DNA of 64,000 bases, taken from assembly GCF_026802175.1 (NCBI RefSeq), contig NZ_CP113797.1:248001-312000 (forward strand), written 5' to 3'. The stretch is from Thermocoleostomius sinensis A174 (lineage in GTDB: Bacteria; Cyanobacteriota; Cyanobacteriia; Elainellales; Elainellaceae). Below, one piece after another: positions 45,830 to 53,501 of this stretch. Every line of letters begins with the position of its first letter. The stretch's first letter is position 1. The notes beneath the pieces are model-generated. The model did not search any database. It was not told the origin of the DNA and worked only from the letters and a program-made list of their open reading frames with translations. Both the position numbers and the translations under genes were made by a program.

Positions 45830-46552
45830 TCAAACGCGGCTAGCGACGCTCAAGGATTCTCGATCGCTGGTGCAATGACTGATGGGTGGATTCAATCGAT
45901 ATCCCATGCCATAGATTGTTTCGATCCAATCGCCTGCTCCAACGGTTTGCAGTCGTTGTCGCAGCTTGCGTACAAGAACTGTAATGGCGTTACTTTCAGG
46001 TTCTTCGCCCCACTCCCAAACCGTTTGCTCAATCTGACCACGAGAAAGAACTTGATGGGGATGCCGCATGAAATACTCAAGTAGCTGAAATTCCCGGCTA
46101 GACAGAGCCACTATCTCCCCTTGCCGTTCAACCGTTAAAGTATCGAGATGCAACTGCAAATCTGATACACAAAGGCTGTCTCCTTGCCAAAGCGGCGATC
46201 GCCGTCTGAGGGCCCGCACTCGTGCCATGAATTCAACGATGTCGATCGGTTTGACCAGATAATCATCTGCTCCCGCATCTAGCCCTGCTACTTTATCGAG
46301 CGTGGTATCTTTCGCTGTAATCATCAGCACAGGCGATACCTTTCCAAGGGCACGATACCGCTTACAGAGATTTAACCCGCTGATTTGAGGCAACATCCAA
46401 TCTAAAATCAGCAAATCGTACTCTTTTTCACTAATTAGCCACTGAGCTGTTTCTCCATCGTTAACACCATCGACGTTATGGCCGGCTTGGGAGAGAACCG
46501 TTTGTAGCGGCATCAGTTGTTTGACATCGTCCTCCACCAGCAAAATCTTCAT
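45830..46552 (-). CDS. OmpR-family response regulator
   Basis: A 240-residue regulator: receiver domain (residues 1-115; acidic pocket ED7-D8, phosphorylated D51 in LILDWMLPQ, switch Thr in MITAKDTT and Lys in DYLVKPID) and winged-helix DNA-binding domain (about 130-228, ending ETIYGMGYRLNPP). The ATG at 46552 gives the usual MKILLVEDD start; an ATG at 46570 would add six residues. It is the first gene of the pair with the histidine kinase. Two perfect tandem duplications lie in its upstream region and are candidate direct-repeat binding sites for an OmpR-type protein. Confidence 0.93.
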   Translation of the reverse strand: MKILLVEDDVKQLMPLQTVLSQAGHNVDGVNDGETAQWLISEKEYDLLILDWMLPQISGLNLCKRYRALGKVSPVLMITAKDTTLDKVAGLDAGADDYLVKPIDIVEFMARVRALRRRSPLWQGDSLCVSDLQLHLDTLTVERQGEIVALSSREFQLLEYFMRHPHQVLSRGQIEQTVWEWGEEPESNAITVLVRKLRQRLQTVGAGDWIETIYGMGYRLNPPISHCTSDRESLSVASRV

Positions 46553-46653
46553 TGCTCTTGCTCTGCTCATTCTATATCGTTAGTCTAGAGAGCCATATAG
46601 AGCAAAGCATCATCCATCAGTGAGATTTCAAGCGATCGGCTTGCCCCCTAAGA

Positions 46654-46724
46654 TGCAACTGTGTAATGCAACTGTGTAACACTTGATTGACTCACTTGGT
46701 TAAATACCTTTGGTTAAATACCTT
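46654..46724. repeat. Two perfect tandem duplications between divergent genes
   Basis: TGCAACTGTGTAA twice (46654-46666, 46667-46679) and TGGTTAAATACCTT twice (46697-46710, 46711-46724), both without spacers and 17 bp apart. They lie between the response regulator gene and the rightward hypothetical gene. Direct repeats are the usual form of OmpR-type binding sites, but the same kind of duplication is common elsewhere in the window. Confidence 0.9.
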
Positions 46725-46747
46725 ATTACATTGGGCATGGGGGTTGT

Positions 46748-47134
46748 GTGCGACGAGCAGGAAATCAATGGCTAGGGACATTGGGGATTGAGTTTTGGCT
46801 ACCTTTGCCAATTCTGGCGTTCTTATTTTGGCTGAGTTGCAGCCTGATCACCGTAGAGGTGCTCAGTCGTCCGTATAGTACGAAAGAGCGCTTGCAAGCC
46901 GATACCCAGTTAGAAGTGAGAGTGTCTGTTAACATTGCAACAATTCAAGCAGTCATTGATCAATCAGAGGACTTAACCCGAGTCGAGGTCATCACGGCCG
47001 ACTCGAGTTTGCGCAGATTAGAATTTGAGTTTCCTGTAACCGAGTTTGCCGAGGTAGAAGCGACACTTGGCAAAGAATTAGGTTTATCGACCGAGGAAGT
47101 GAGGCAGTTAGTGCGCTATACGGTGGTAGATTAG
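46748..47134 (+). CDS. Hypothetical protein with one membrane helix
   Basis: A 128-residue protein: one N-terminal hydrophobic helix (FWLPLPILAFLFWLSCSLIT, residues 16-35) followed by a soluble domain of about 90 residues (LQADTQLEVRVSVNIATI to LSTEEVRQLVRYTVVD), probably periplasmic. It looks like a conserved cyanobacterial protein of unknown function. GTG start at 46748. It is transcribed away from the two-component system, and its stop overlaps that of the convergent hydrolase gene. Confidence 0.7.
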   Translation: MRRAGNQWLGTLGIEFWLPLPILAFLFWLSCSLITVEVLSRPYSTKERLQADTQLEVRVSVNIATIQAVIDQSEDLTRVEVITADSSLRRLEFEFPVTEFAEVEATLGKELGLSTEEVRQLVRYTVVD

Positions 47135-47883
47135 CGAACACCTACCGTTGCTGGCGCTAAGGCTACCGTTTCATCTAGTGATAGCTGTTGCCAAAACGAT
47201 CGAACCTCGTCTCCCACCTGTTGAGGATAAAAATAGTGGAAGAAGTAGCGTCCGCCGGGGCAAATCCACAAACGGGAATGAGGGTGTCGCCAATGTGACT
47301 CCCATCCTTGCAGTTGGTTAGGATCAAGCACCACATCATCGACACCGCCACACACTAACAACGGTACAGCCACCTCTAACGGTGGAAGACTCAATTGTCG
47401 AAATAAATTATGGGGCGATAGCGATTGCTCAAGATCCTGTTCAAGCAGTTTTACCAAGGCAGACATCGTACACGGCGGTGGGCAGCCAAATAGGTCATAT
47501 ACCATTTGCTGTAACACCTTCAAACGTGGACAGGGCAAAAGGCGGCGACGAACATGATAGTGGGCTTGCCAATCGAGGGTTGGTTGGACCCCCACCGAGC
47601 AGATAGCCAGCGATCGAACAGAGTCAGGATGACGCTGAGCATAGAGCAAGCCTAGCAATCCACCCGTTCCATGTCCTGCTAAGTGCAATGGTCGTGATTG
47701 TTGTTGAACATAATCATGTAAGAGCGTCAGAGCCGTTTCAAAGGAATTTGGTTCATCTTGAAGTTGGTTGTATTCCCATTGAGCTACAGTAGCAAACTGA
47801 GCTAAATAGTGAAGCAGCGGGCGATCGAAACAGCGCAGCCCAGAACTAACGCTGAGCCAAAGCATATCAGGTCGTTGGGGCAT
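47131..47883 (-). CDS. Alpha/beta-hydrolase-fold protein lacking the nucleophile serine
   Basis: A 250-residue protein with clear alpha/beta-hydrolase sequence: LHLAGHGTGGLLGLLYAQRH (nucleophile elbow), RSLAICSVGVQP, the acid region VCGGVDDVVLDP and a late histidine in RYFFHYFYPQ. The elbow reads G-H-G-T-G (residues 70-74): the serine expected at position 72 is glycine. It is therefore unlikely to be a normal serine hydrolase; it may bind a ligand or partner, or use another mechanism. ATG 47883 chosen over a TTG at 47937. Its last bases overlap the stop of the convergent gene. Confidence 0.82.
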   Translation of the reverse strand: MPQRPDMLWLSVSSGLRCFDRPLLHYLAQFATVAQWEYNQLQDEPNSFETALTLLHDYVQQQSRPLHLAGHGTGGLLGLLYAQRHPDSVRSLAICSVGVQPTLDWQAHYHVRRRLLPCPRLKVLQQMVYDLFGCPPPCTMSALVKLLEQDLEQSLSPHNLFRQLSLPPLEVAVPLLVCGGVDDVVLDPNQLQGWESHWRHPHSRLWICPGGRYFFHYFYPQQVGDEVRSFWQQLSLDETVALAPATVGVR

Positions 47884-48260
47884 ATGGATTCGTTGATGAT
47901 CTAAGAATGAGGTGATAAATTGGAAAGCAATTTGCAAAAAATTCTACTTTGTAATCGGAATTGATTCATCTAAATCAAAGCTGATCCAGAGTAAGTCGAT
48001 CAGTCGAGCGACAAGAAAGTCACAGGCGGATTCCAGCAAACGCCCCAATAGCAGGACACTCTGGTTTACAAGGAACGAAGAAACCAGGCGATCGAACAGA
48101 GAATCGAACAGAGATAGATGGCTCACAAGGTGGTTCATAGGGAATAAATGAGACAGGCTTATTGCAAAAGATATGCAATAACTTACAACAGCATATCGAG
48201 AAGTGGTACTACTTGCAAATAATTATCAATAAGTATTGGTAATAGCTAGTGGCAATTCGC
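47884..48260. other. Intergenic region
   Basis: Spacer between two leftward genes. It contains ATCGAACAGAG twice at a 12-bp period (48093-48103, 48105-48115). Short ORFs on both strands overlap each other and show no protein-like features. No RNA landmark seen. Confidence 0.45.
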
Positions 48261-49808
48261 TCAGCGCGGTCGCCCCAGGGTGGTGATGTAGAGAACAGCT
48301 TCATCGGCAGGAATACCCAACACCTCATTGACTTCATCATCGAAGAAACCAGCAATGCCGCTGACCCCTAGTCCCAAGCGAATGGCAGCCAAATTTAGCC
48401 GTTGTCCCAAGTGACCAGCATCCAGATGTAAGTAACGGTAAACTCGATCGCCATAGGTGGCTACGGCCGCTTGCAAATCGGCGGTATGAAACAACACGGC
48501 AGCGGCATCCCGACCTAAGTTTTGCCCCAAGCACAGCCGATGTAGTTGCCGCCGAAAGTTTTTGAATCGAATTTGTCGCAATTCTTGAGCATAGGGGGCA
48601 TAGTAGTAACACCCTTCATCTAAACCGTCTACGCCAGATACGGCAATAAAGGTTTCAATCAACTTTAGATCAAAATAATCAGGAGTTGGGTCTAGCTGCT
48701 GATCTTGATAGTGTTGCGGTTGATAGGTAAAGTCAAGGAGTGCTTTCAGTTCATCGAGGCTTAAGTTAGCTCCACTGTAGGTTCGAGTCGATCGCCGTTG
48801 CACAATTGTTTTTTCCAGAAGCTCTAAATCGTTGCCCCAGTCAATTGGCTCGGTAGCGGTGGAAACCTTCAGACAGAAGGGAAAGTTATATTTATCTTCC
48901 TGTAATTGAGCGGATGGGTGCTGGGCAATAGACGCTAGAGATGAGGCAGATTCTTTCTTATTGGGATCTTCTTGCTCAGTGATGGCCGTAGCGTGGTGAA
49001 AATATCGCAGCAACTCATCGTCTGGAATGGCTGGATAGTCAGTTTGAGTACTAGAAGGTAAGGCGGTATAGCTTGGCAGCGTTGGATTGGTTGGCTGAGA
49101 GAAGCGATCGGACAGAGCAATGGCAACGATCGCCCCCTCTTGTTCTACATCTAGGTACAACAACTGATTGAGGGCATCATCAATAAACCCGCCAATAAGA
49201 TGCGGGCGATAGGAGGTCAGGGCACTAGCAAGTTCAATATTTCCCAACAAATGCCCACTGTCTAGAAAAATGCGGCGATAGGCCCGATCGCGATATCGCC
49301 ACGCCGATCGCATAAACACAGTGGTTACAATCAGTGCTAGGTGAGTGCAATCGAGGCTGGAATGCCAAAAACAGGCGTGCTGAAGCGGCACCCATACTTC
49401 ACTATCCCAAAACCGCAGCAGAGAATGAGTTTGCGCTTGATAGTTGTACAACCCAGCCGGCAGCAGAGTTGTACCGCGAGAGACTAAATAAAGTTCAGCT
49501 GGATAGAGTGCACCAGCCGATGGTGTTGTGCGAAAGTAGACTGGCTCTCCGCTCCGAGTCACCATCCCCACCGTCAGCCCATAGCTATAAAACAAGAAAC
49601 GGGAAAGCCGTCGCCACTCGTCTTGCTCGGCAGTGGATTCAGCTTTGTTGGTTAAATAGGATTTGAGATCAATGCCGGTGCCAATGCGATACTCTTTGAA
49701 CGCAGCTGGTTGCTTTGTCCAGTCAAAGTCTTGGTCGGCGATCGTTTCAGGATGATATTTCGTTCGCTCGTGATAGTGTTGGGCGATGGAAATACGCGGG
49801 TCAGGCAT
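48261..49808 (-). CDS. SagB/ThcOx-family nitroreductase-like oxidoreductase, two domains
   Basis: A 515-residue protein with two tandem nitroreductase-fold domains. The first (about residues 40-225) has GEPVYFRTTPSAGALYPAEL, the typical SagB FMN-site segment; the second (about 310-510) begins TIVQRRSTRTYSGANLSLDEL and ends GVSGIAGFFDDEVNEVLGI. SagB-type flavoenzymes oxidise azolines to azoles in ribosomal peptide natural products, acting with a YcaO cyclodehydratase. No YcaO, precursor peptide or transporter gene is visible nearby, so the stand-alone copy probably has another substrate. ATG 49808 (MPDPRISIAQHYHERTKY) is favoured over 49871. Confidence 0.88.
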   Translation of the reverse strand: MPDPRISIAQHYHERTKYHPETIADQDFDWTKQPAAFKEYRIGTGIDLKSYLTNKAESTAEQDEWRRLSRFLFYSYGLTVGMVTRSGEPVYFRTTPSAGALYPAELYLVSRGTTLLPAGLYNYQAQTHSLLRFWDSEVWVPLQHACFWHSSLDCTHLALIVTTVFMRSAWRYRDRAYRRIFLDSGHLLGNIELASALTSYRPHLIGGFIDDALNQLLYLDVEQEGAIVAIALSDRFSQPTNPTLPSYTALPSSTQTDYPAIPDDELLRYFHHATAITEQEDPNKKESASSLASIAQHPSAQLQEDKYNFPFCLKVSTATEPIDWGNDLELLEKTIVQRRSTRTYSGANLSLDELKALLDFTYQPQHYQDQQLDPTPDYFDLKLIETFIAVSGVDGLDEGCYYYAPYAQELRQIRFKNFRRQLHRLCLGQNLGRDAAAVLFHTADLQAAVATYGDRVYRYLHLDAGHLGQRLNLAAIRLGLGVSGIAGFFDDEVNEVLGIPADEAVLYITTLGRPR

Positions 49809-50152
49809 ACAAGATTTAGGACGGTGCGGCAGCTTTCTAGATCTTGACACTTTCGACCCCAGAATGACCATGTTGAATGCTGCATTTTTAAATGCTTGAT
49901 TTTAGACAGGTTTCCTAGTCGATCGAGATGAGATAGGTTGGGTCTGTCCCTGTTGCTTCCTAGAGAAACCGGGGTTGGGGGAGGAGGGGGAGGAGGCAAA
50001 GAGTAGCTAGTTAACCAGCCCCCCTGTCCTTTTTTTCAACGGTGTAACTCCTAACTCTTAATCGCCAACGGCTGAATATAAAGATTTGGTTACAAGAAGT
50101 TGATGTGATCGATAGTAGACATGGCGTTGCTTAGAGACCGGAGCTTGATCTC
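49809..50152. other. Intergenic region between divergent genes
   Basis: Divergent spacer. It holds a GGGGGAGGA 9-bp tandem duplication (49977-49994), which on the other strand encodes only a Pro run in a spurious ORF. No RNA or gene seen. Confidence 0.45.
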
Positions 50153-50605
50153 ATGCAAAGAATTTTGTCTCGGGCGGTGGTTCGGCATGTCATGAGTTTG
50201 GCGTGGGCGATCGGCTGCTTAATGAGTGCAACTGACGCAAAGGCTTATCAAGTTCAACAGGTAGGTCGGTTTAATATCGCATTTCATGTCACTCCCGATG
50301 ATCAGCCTATTGCTAATCAGCCTTCCGAGGTCTGGATTCAAATCAGGCAGGGAGACGCTATAGTTCCTTCGTCACGCTGTCAAGATTGTCGATTAGTGTT
50401 GCTTGCTCCTGACGGACAACCTTTAAATCAATTTGATGGAGAAGAATTGCAACCCATTGGCTCAACTGTCTATGAAGGTGCGTTTGGCACAACCATGATT
50501 TTCGGTGCCCCTGGAACCTTTTTGGTGCAATTTGAAGGAACGATCGATCGACAACCAATTGATTTACTATTTGCCATACCTGTTCAAGCAGAACAACGCG
50601 ACTAA
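50153..50605 (+). CDS. Small secreted hypothetical protein
   Basis: A 150-residue protein with an N-terminal signal peptide (basic start, hydrophobic VMSLAWAIGCLMSATDA, cleavage near AKA-YQ), so it should be periplasmic or exported. The mature part of about 118 residues has alternating beta strands (RFNIAFHVTPDDQPI, SEVWIQIRQG, LVLLAPDGQPL, TFLVQFEGTI), an immunoglobulin-like pattern reminiscent of FixH/YtkA-type domains, and one CQDC pair. Function unknown. A terminator-like hairpin about 140 bp downstream separates it from the rhodopsin gene. Confidence 0.72.
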   Translation: MQRILSRAVVRHVMSLAWAIGCLMSATDAKAYQVQQVGRFNIAFHVTPDDQPIANQPSEVWIQIRQGDAIVPSSRCQDCRLVLLAPDGQPLNQFDGEELQPIGSTVYEGAFGTTMIFGAPGTFLVQFEGTIDRQPIDLLFAIPVQAEQRD

Positions 50606-50981
50606 ATTAACAACAGTATCAGCTAAGAGCACGCGAAACAGTAACACAAACTCAGTCTCAAGTCAGATGCTAAAACTGGTAGAACTCAGGAGGATGAGGC
50701 TGTAGACTGAACGTTCAAATGATTGATTTCAACATCAACCACTGAAGGAGAGACTGAATGCGTTGGGCAGTGTCTCCTATTTTGCTATGGCCCCTATAGC
50801 AACAGGGATTGTAACGCTATTTGCTCCATTTGCTCTGAATATCTGCATATGAGATCCTTTTGCTCTGGATCAAGAAAATCCTATATAGAGATAAATTGCT
50901 AAATCGCGGTTGAGTAAACCTCACTTTTCTATCACATTTGCAGTCAATTCTAAAGTTGGGTGAATCTTTGAGGAAATCATT
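50606..50981. other. Rhodopsin upstream region
   Basis: After the terminator there are three copies of TTTGCTC (50820, 50829 and 50859), a possible -10 element TATATA (50882-50887) placed 17 bp after the third copy, and AGGA seven bases before the rhodopsin ATG. The heptamers may be regulator sites; the promoter itself is a weak match. Confidence 0.45.
50747..50784 (+). terminator. Terminator-like hairpin upstream of the rhodopsin gene
   Basis: GGAGAGACTG (50747-50756) pairs with CAGTGTCTCC (50768-50777) with one mismatch around an 11-base loop, followed by TATTTT. It would end the transcript of the secreted-protein gene and isolate the rhodopsin transcript. Confidence 0.6.
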
Positions 50982-51785
50982 ATGGACTTACAAGATATTT
51001 TTCATTGGGTGTATGTAGCAGGAATGGTAATCGGCGCGTTACATTTTTGGGCCCTGAGCCGTGATCCGCGAGGTGTGCCGCAATATGAATATCTTGTTGC
51101 CATTTTCATTCCGATTTGGTCAGGATTAGCTTACATGGCGATGGCGATCGATCAAGGTAAGGTGGAAGCAGCGGGGCAAGTAGCTCATTATGCCCGGTAT
51201 GTAGACTGGATTGTTACCACACCTTTGCTGCTGCTAGCACTGGCTTGGACAGCCATGCAGTTCATTAAAAAAGATTGGGTGTTGATTGGTTTTCTGATGA
51301 GTACCCAGGTAGTTGTGGTGACAACGGGACTCATTGCAGATTTATCTGAGCGCGATTGGGTGAGATATCTCTGGTACATCTGCGGTGTCGTAGCGTTTCT
51401 AATTGTGTTGTGGGGAATTTGGGTTCCGCTGCGTCAGAAAAGCAAGAGCCAAGGCCCAGAGTTAGCGGATTTACACAATAAGCTAACAGTCTATTTCACG
51501 GTATTGTGGATCGGCTATCCTGTTGTTTGGCTAATTGGCCCATCAGGACTGGGATTAATTAATCAAACTGTAGATACATTCCTGTTTTGTCTCTTGCCGT
51601 TCTTCTCTAAAGTTGGATTCAGCTTTTTAGATTTACATGGATTGCGCAATTTGCAAAACCGTCGAGAAGCAACCGGAGCCGATCGCGTGGTTGAAAGAAC
51701 CTTTCAGTTTGTCGATCGCCTCAGTGGGAGATCAACCCGACGAACCTCCAGACGCAGAACCCGATATCTTCCTGGCAAGTCGTAG
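50982..51785 (+). CDS. Microbial rhodopsin of the Anabaena sensory rhodopsin type
   Basis: A 267-residue seven-helix retinal protein. It aligns without gaps, by my recollection, to Anabaena sensory rhodopsin (ASR) up to about residue 228. Diagnostic positions: Schiff-base lysine K210 in LLPFFSKVGFSFLDLHG; D75 as counterion in RYVDWIVTTPLLLL; P206 where pumps have Asp (bacteriorhodopsin D212), an ASR hallmark; D217 and H219 retained. Position 86, the proton-donor site in pumps and Ser in ASR, is Ala. The tail is basic (GRSTRRTSRRRTRY), as in ASR, and probably cytosolic. So it is expected to be a photochromic sensor, not a pump. No ASRT transducer gene follows. Confidence 0.95.
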   Translation: MDLQDIFHWVYVAGMVIGALHFWALSRDPRGVPQYEYLVAIFIPIWSGLAYMAMAIDQGKVEAAGQVAHYARYVDWIVTTPLLLLALAWTAMQFIKKDWVLIGFLMSTQVVVVTTGLIADLSERDWVRYLWYICGVVAFLIVLWGIWVPLRQKSKSQGPELADLHNKLTVYFTVLWIGYPVVWLIGPSGLGLINQTVDTFLFCLLPFFSKVGFSFLDLHGLRNLQNRREATGADRVVERTFQFVDRLSGRSTRRTSRRRTRYLPGKS

Positions 51786-51839
51786 ACAACAAATTTTCGA
51801 TTTATCGTTATTGCAGTTAAGCAGGCTTGAAGCAGCGGT

Positions 51840-53453
51840 ATGCAATCATTGTGGTACAAAAATGCGATCGTCTATTCTTTGGATGTGGAAACATTCATGG
51901 ACTCAAATGGCGATGGAATTGGCGATTTTGCTGGACTTACTCAACAACTCGACTACTTATCAGGACTGGGAATCACCTGCTTATGGCTACATCCATTTTA
52001 TCCATCCCCAAAACGGGATGATGGGTATGATGTGATGGATTACTATAACGTTGATCCCTGCTTGGGAACGCTAGGTGATTTTGTGGAGTTCATGCACGAA
52101 GCCAAAGAACGCGGTATTCGTGTTTTGATTGATTTGGTCATTAATCATACGTCCATTCATCATCCCTGGTTTCAGGCGGCGCGATCGAATCAACACTCGA
52201 CGTATCGCGACTACTATGTCTGGTCCGACGATCCGCCTCCGACCGATCCGGCAGAACTTGTGTTTCCGGATGTAGAGGACAGTATCTGGGAATACGATGA
52301 ACAAGCCGGAGCCTACTATCTACATCACTTTTACAAAGAACAGCCTGATCTCAATATTTCCAATCCCGCTGTGCGCGATGAGATTCGCAAAATCGTTCAT
52401 TTTTGGTTGCAATTGGGCGTGTCAGGTTTCCGAGTCGATGCCGTCCCCTATTTTGTCAAAAATGTTGATGTATTAGCCAAGCAATATGAACTAGAGAGTT
52501 TTTTAGAAGATCTGCGTCAGTATGTGTGTTCTCGTAATGCTGAGGCCATATTGCTTGCTGAGGCTAATGTTGAATCTGAGTCATTCCCACTTTATTTTGG
52601 TGATGGCGATCGAATGCATATGCTGTTCAGCTTTTTTGCCAATCAGAAGAAGTTTTTGGCACTGGCACGCCAGAATGTGGCTCCATTGATCGACGGGCTG
52701 AACCAGTTGCCTAATATTCCCCAGTCAGGTCAATGGTTGAATTTTGTGAGACATCATGATGAACTTACCCTAGACCAGTTAAGTGATGCTGAACGGAATG
52801 AGATCTTTCAGGCGTTTGCTCCAGAAGAGCACATGCAAATTTATGGGCGAGGTATTCGACGACGCTTGCCCCCGATGGTGAATGGCGATCGACGCTATAT
52901 CGAACTAATCTACAGTTTGCTGTTTACGCTGCCGGGAATTCCCTTAATTCGGTATGGGGAAGAAATTGGCATGGGAGATGATTTGTCCTTACCCGATCGC
53001 GATAGTGTGCGGACTCCGATGCAATGGACAGATGCACCGAATGGAGGGTTTTCAACGGCTCCCAGCGGTCGTCTGTCTAAACCAGTCATTGCTGAAGGGG
53101 AGTATGGCTATCAACATGTTAATGTAGCCGCTCAGCAACGCGATTCTGAGTCACTACTGAATTGGTTCGATCGAGCAATTCGGATTCGGAAACAATGCCC
53201 TGAATTTGGTTGGGGGCGTTGGGTTATTATTGATATAGACGAACCTAGTGTGTTTGCCCACTCGTGTCAGTGGAACGGAAAGATGGTCGTAGCTGTTCAT
53301 AATCTATCCAATCAGCCTTGTACCGTCACACTGAAATTCAGTTGCGATCGCCCCCTAGTTGATCTATTTGGCGATTGCCAATATGAACCGTGGCAAGGTG
53401 CGTCAGCCCTAGCACTGGAAGCTTATGGATATCGCTGGTTGCGGGCTGCCTAA
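51840..53453 (+). CDS. GH13 alpha-amylase-family enzyme, trehalose-synthase-like
   Basis: A 537-residue TIM-barrel glycosidase of family GH13. Catalytic residues are visible: nucleophile D200 in GFRVDAVP, acid/base E241 in LLAEANV, and D307 in FVRHHDELT; the first conserved region is DLVINHTS. The start (LWYKNAIVYSLDVETFMDSNGDGIGDF) and the TPMQW segment are those of trehalose synthase / maltose glucosyltransferase (TreS, GH13_16). Which activity it has (isomerase, glucosyltransferase, hydrolase) cannot be decided. It begins 54 bp after the rhodopsin stop on the same strand, so the two may be cotranscribed. The mgtE gene converges on it. Confidence 0.9.
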   Translation: MQSLWYKNAIVYSLDVETFMDSNGDGIGDFAGLTQQLDYLSGLGITCLWLHPFYPSPKRDDGYDVMDYYNVDPCLGTLGDFVEFMHEAKERGIRVLIDLVINHTSIHHPWFQAARSNQHSTYRDYYVWSDDPPPTDPAELVFPDVEDSIWEYDEQAGAYYLHHFYKEQPDLNISNPAVRDEIRKIVHFWLQLGVSGFRVDAVPYFVKNVDVLAKQYELESFLEDLRQYVCSRNAEAILLAEANVESESFPLYFGDGDRMHMLFSFFANQKKFLALARQNVAPLIDGLNQLPNIPQSGQWLNFVRHHDELTLDQLSDAERNEIFQAFAPEEHMQIYGRGIRRRLPPMVNGDRRYIELIYSLLFTLPGIPLIRYGEEIGMGDDLSLPDRDSVRTPMQWTDAPNGGFSTAPSGRLSKPVIAEGEYGYQHVNVAAQQRDSESLLNWFDRAIRIRKQCPEFGWGRWVIIDIDEPSVFAHSCQWNGKMVVAVHNLSNQPCTVTLKFSCDRPLVDLFGDCQYEPWQGASALALEAYGYRWLRAA

Positions 53454-53501
53454 AAACTATTCAACACATAGCCATACGTGTAGCTTCAATTTGCTAGAGG
53501 G

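Noticed and set aside
47944-48138. Leftward 64-residue hydrophobic ORF
   Set aside because: It overlaps a rightward ORF of similar length and the 12-bp repeat; neither looks like a protein.
51637-52035. ORF after the opsin as a possible ASRT transducer
   Set aside because: It overlaps the opsin end and the GH13 start in another frame, and its sequence has no resemblance to ASRT or to any domain; it is a shadow.
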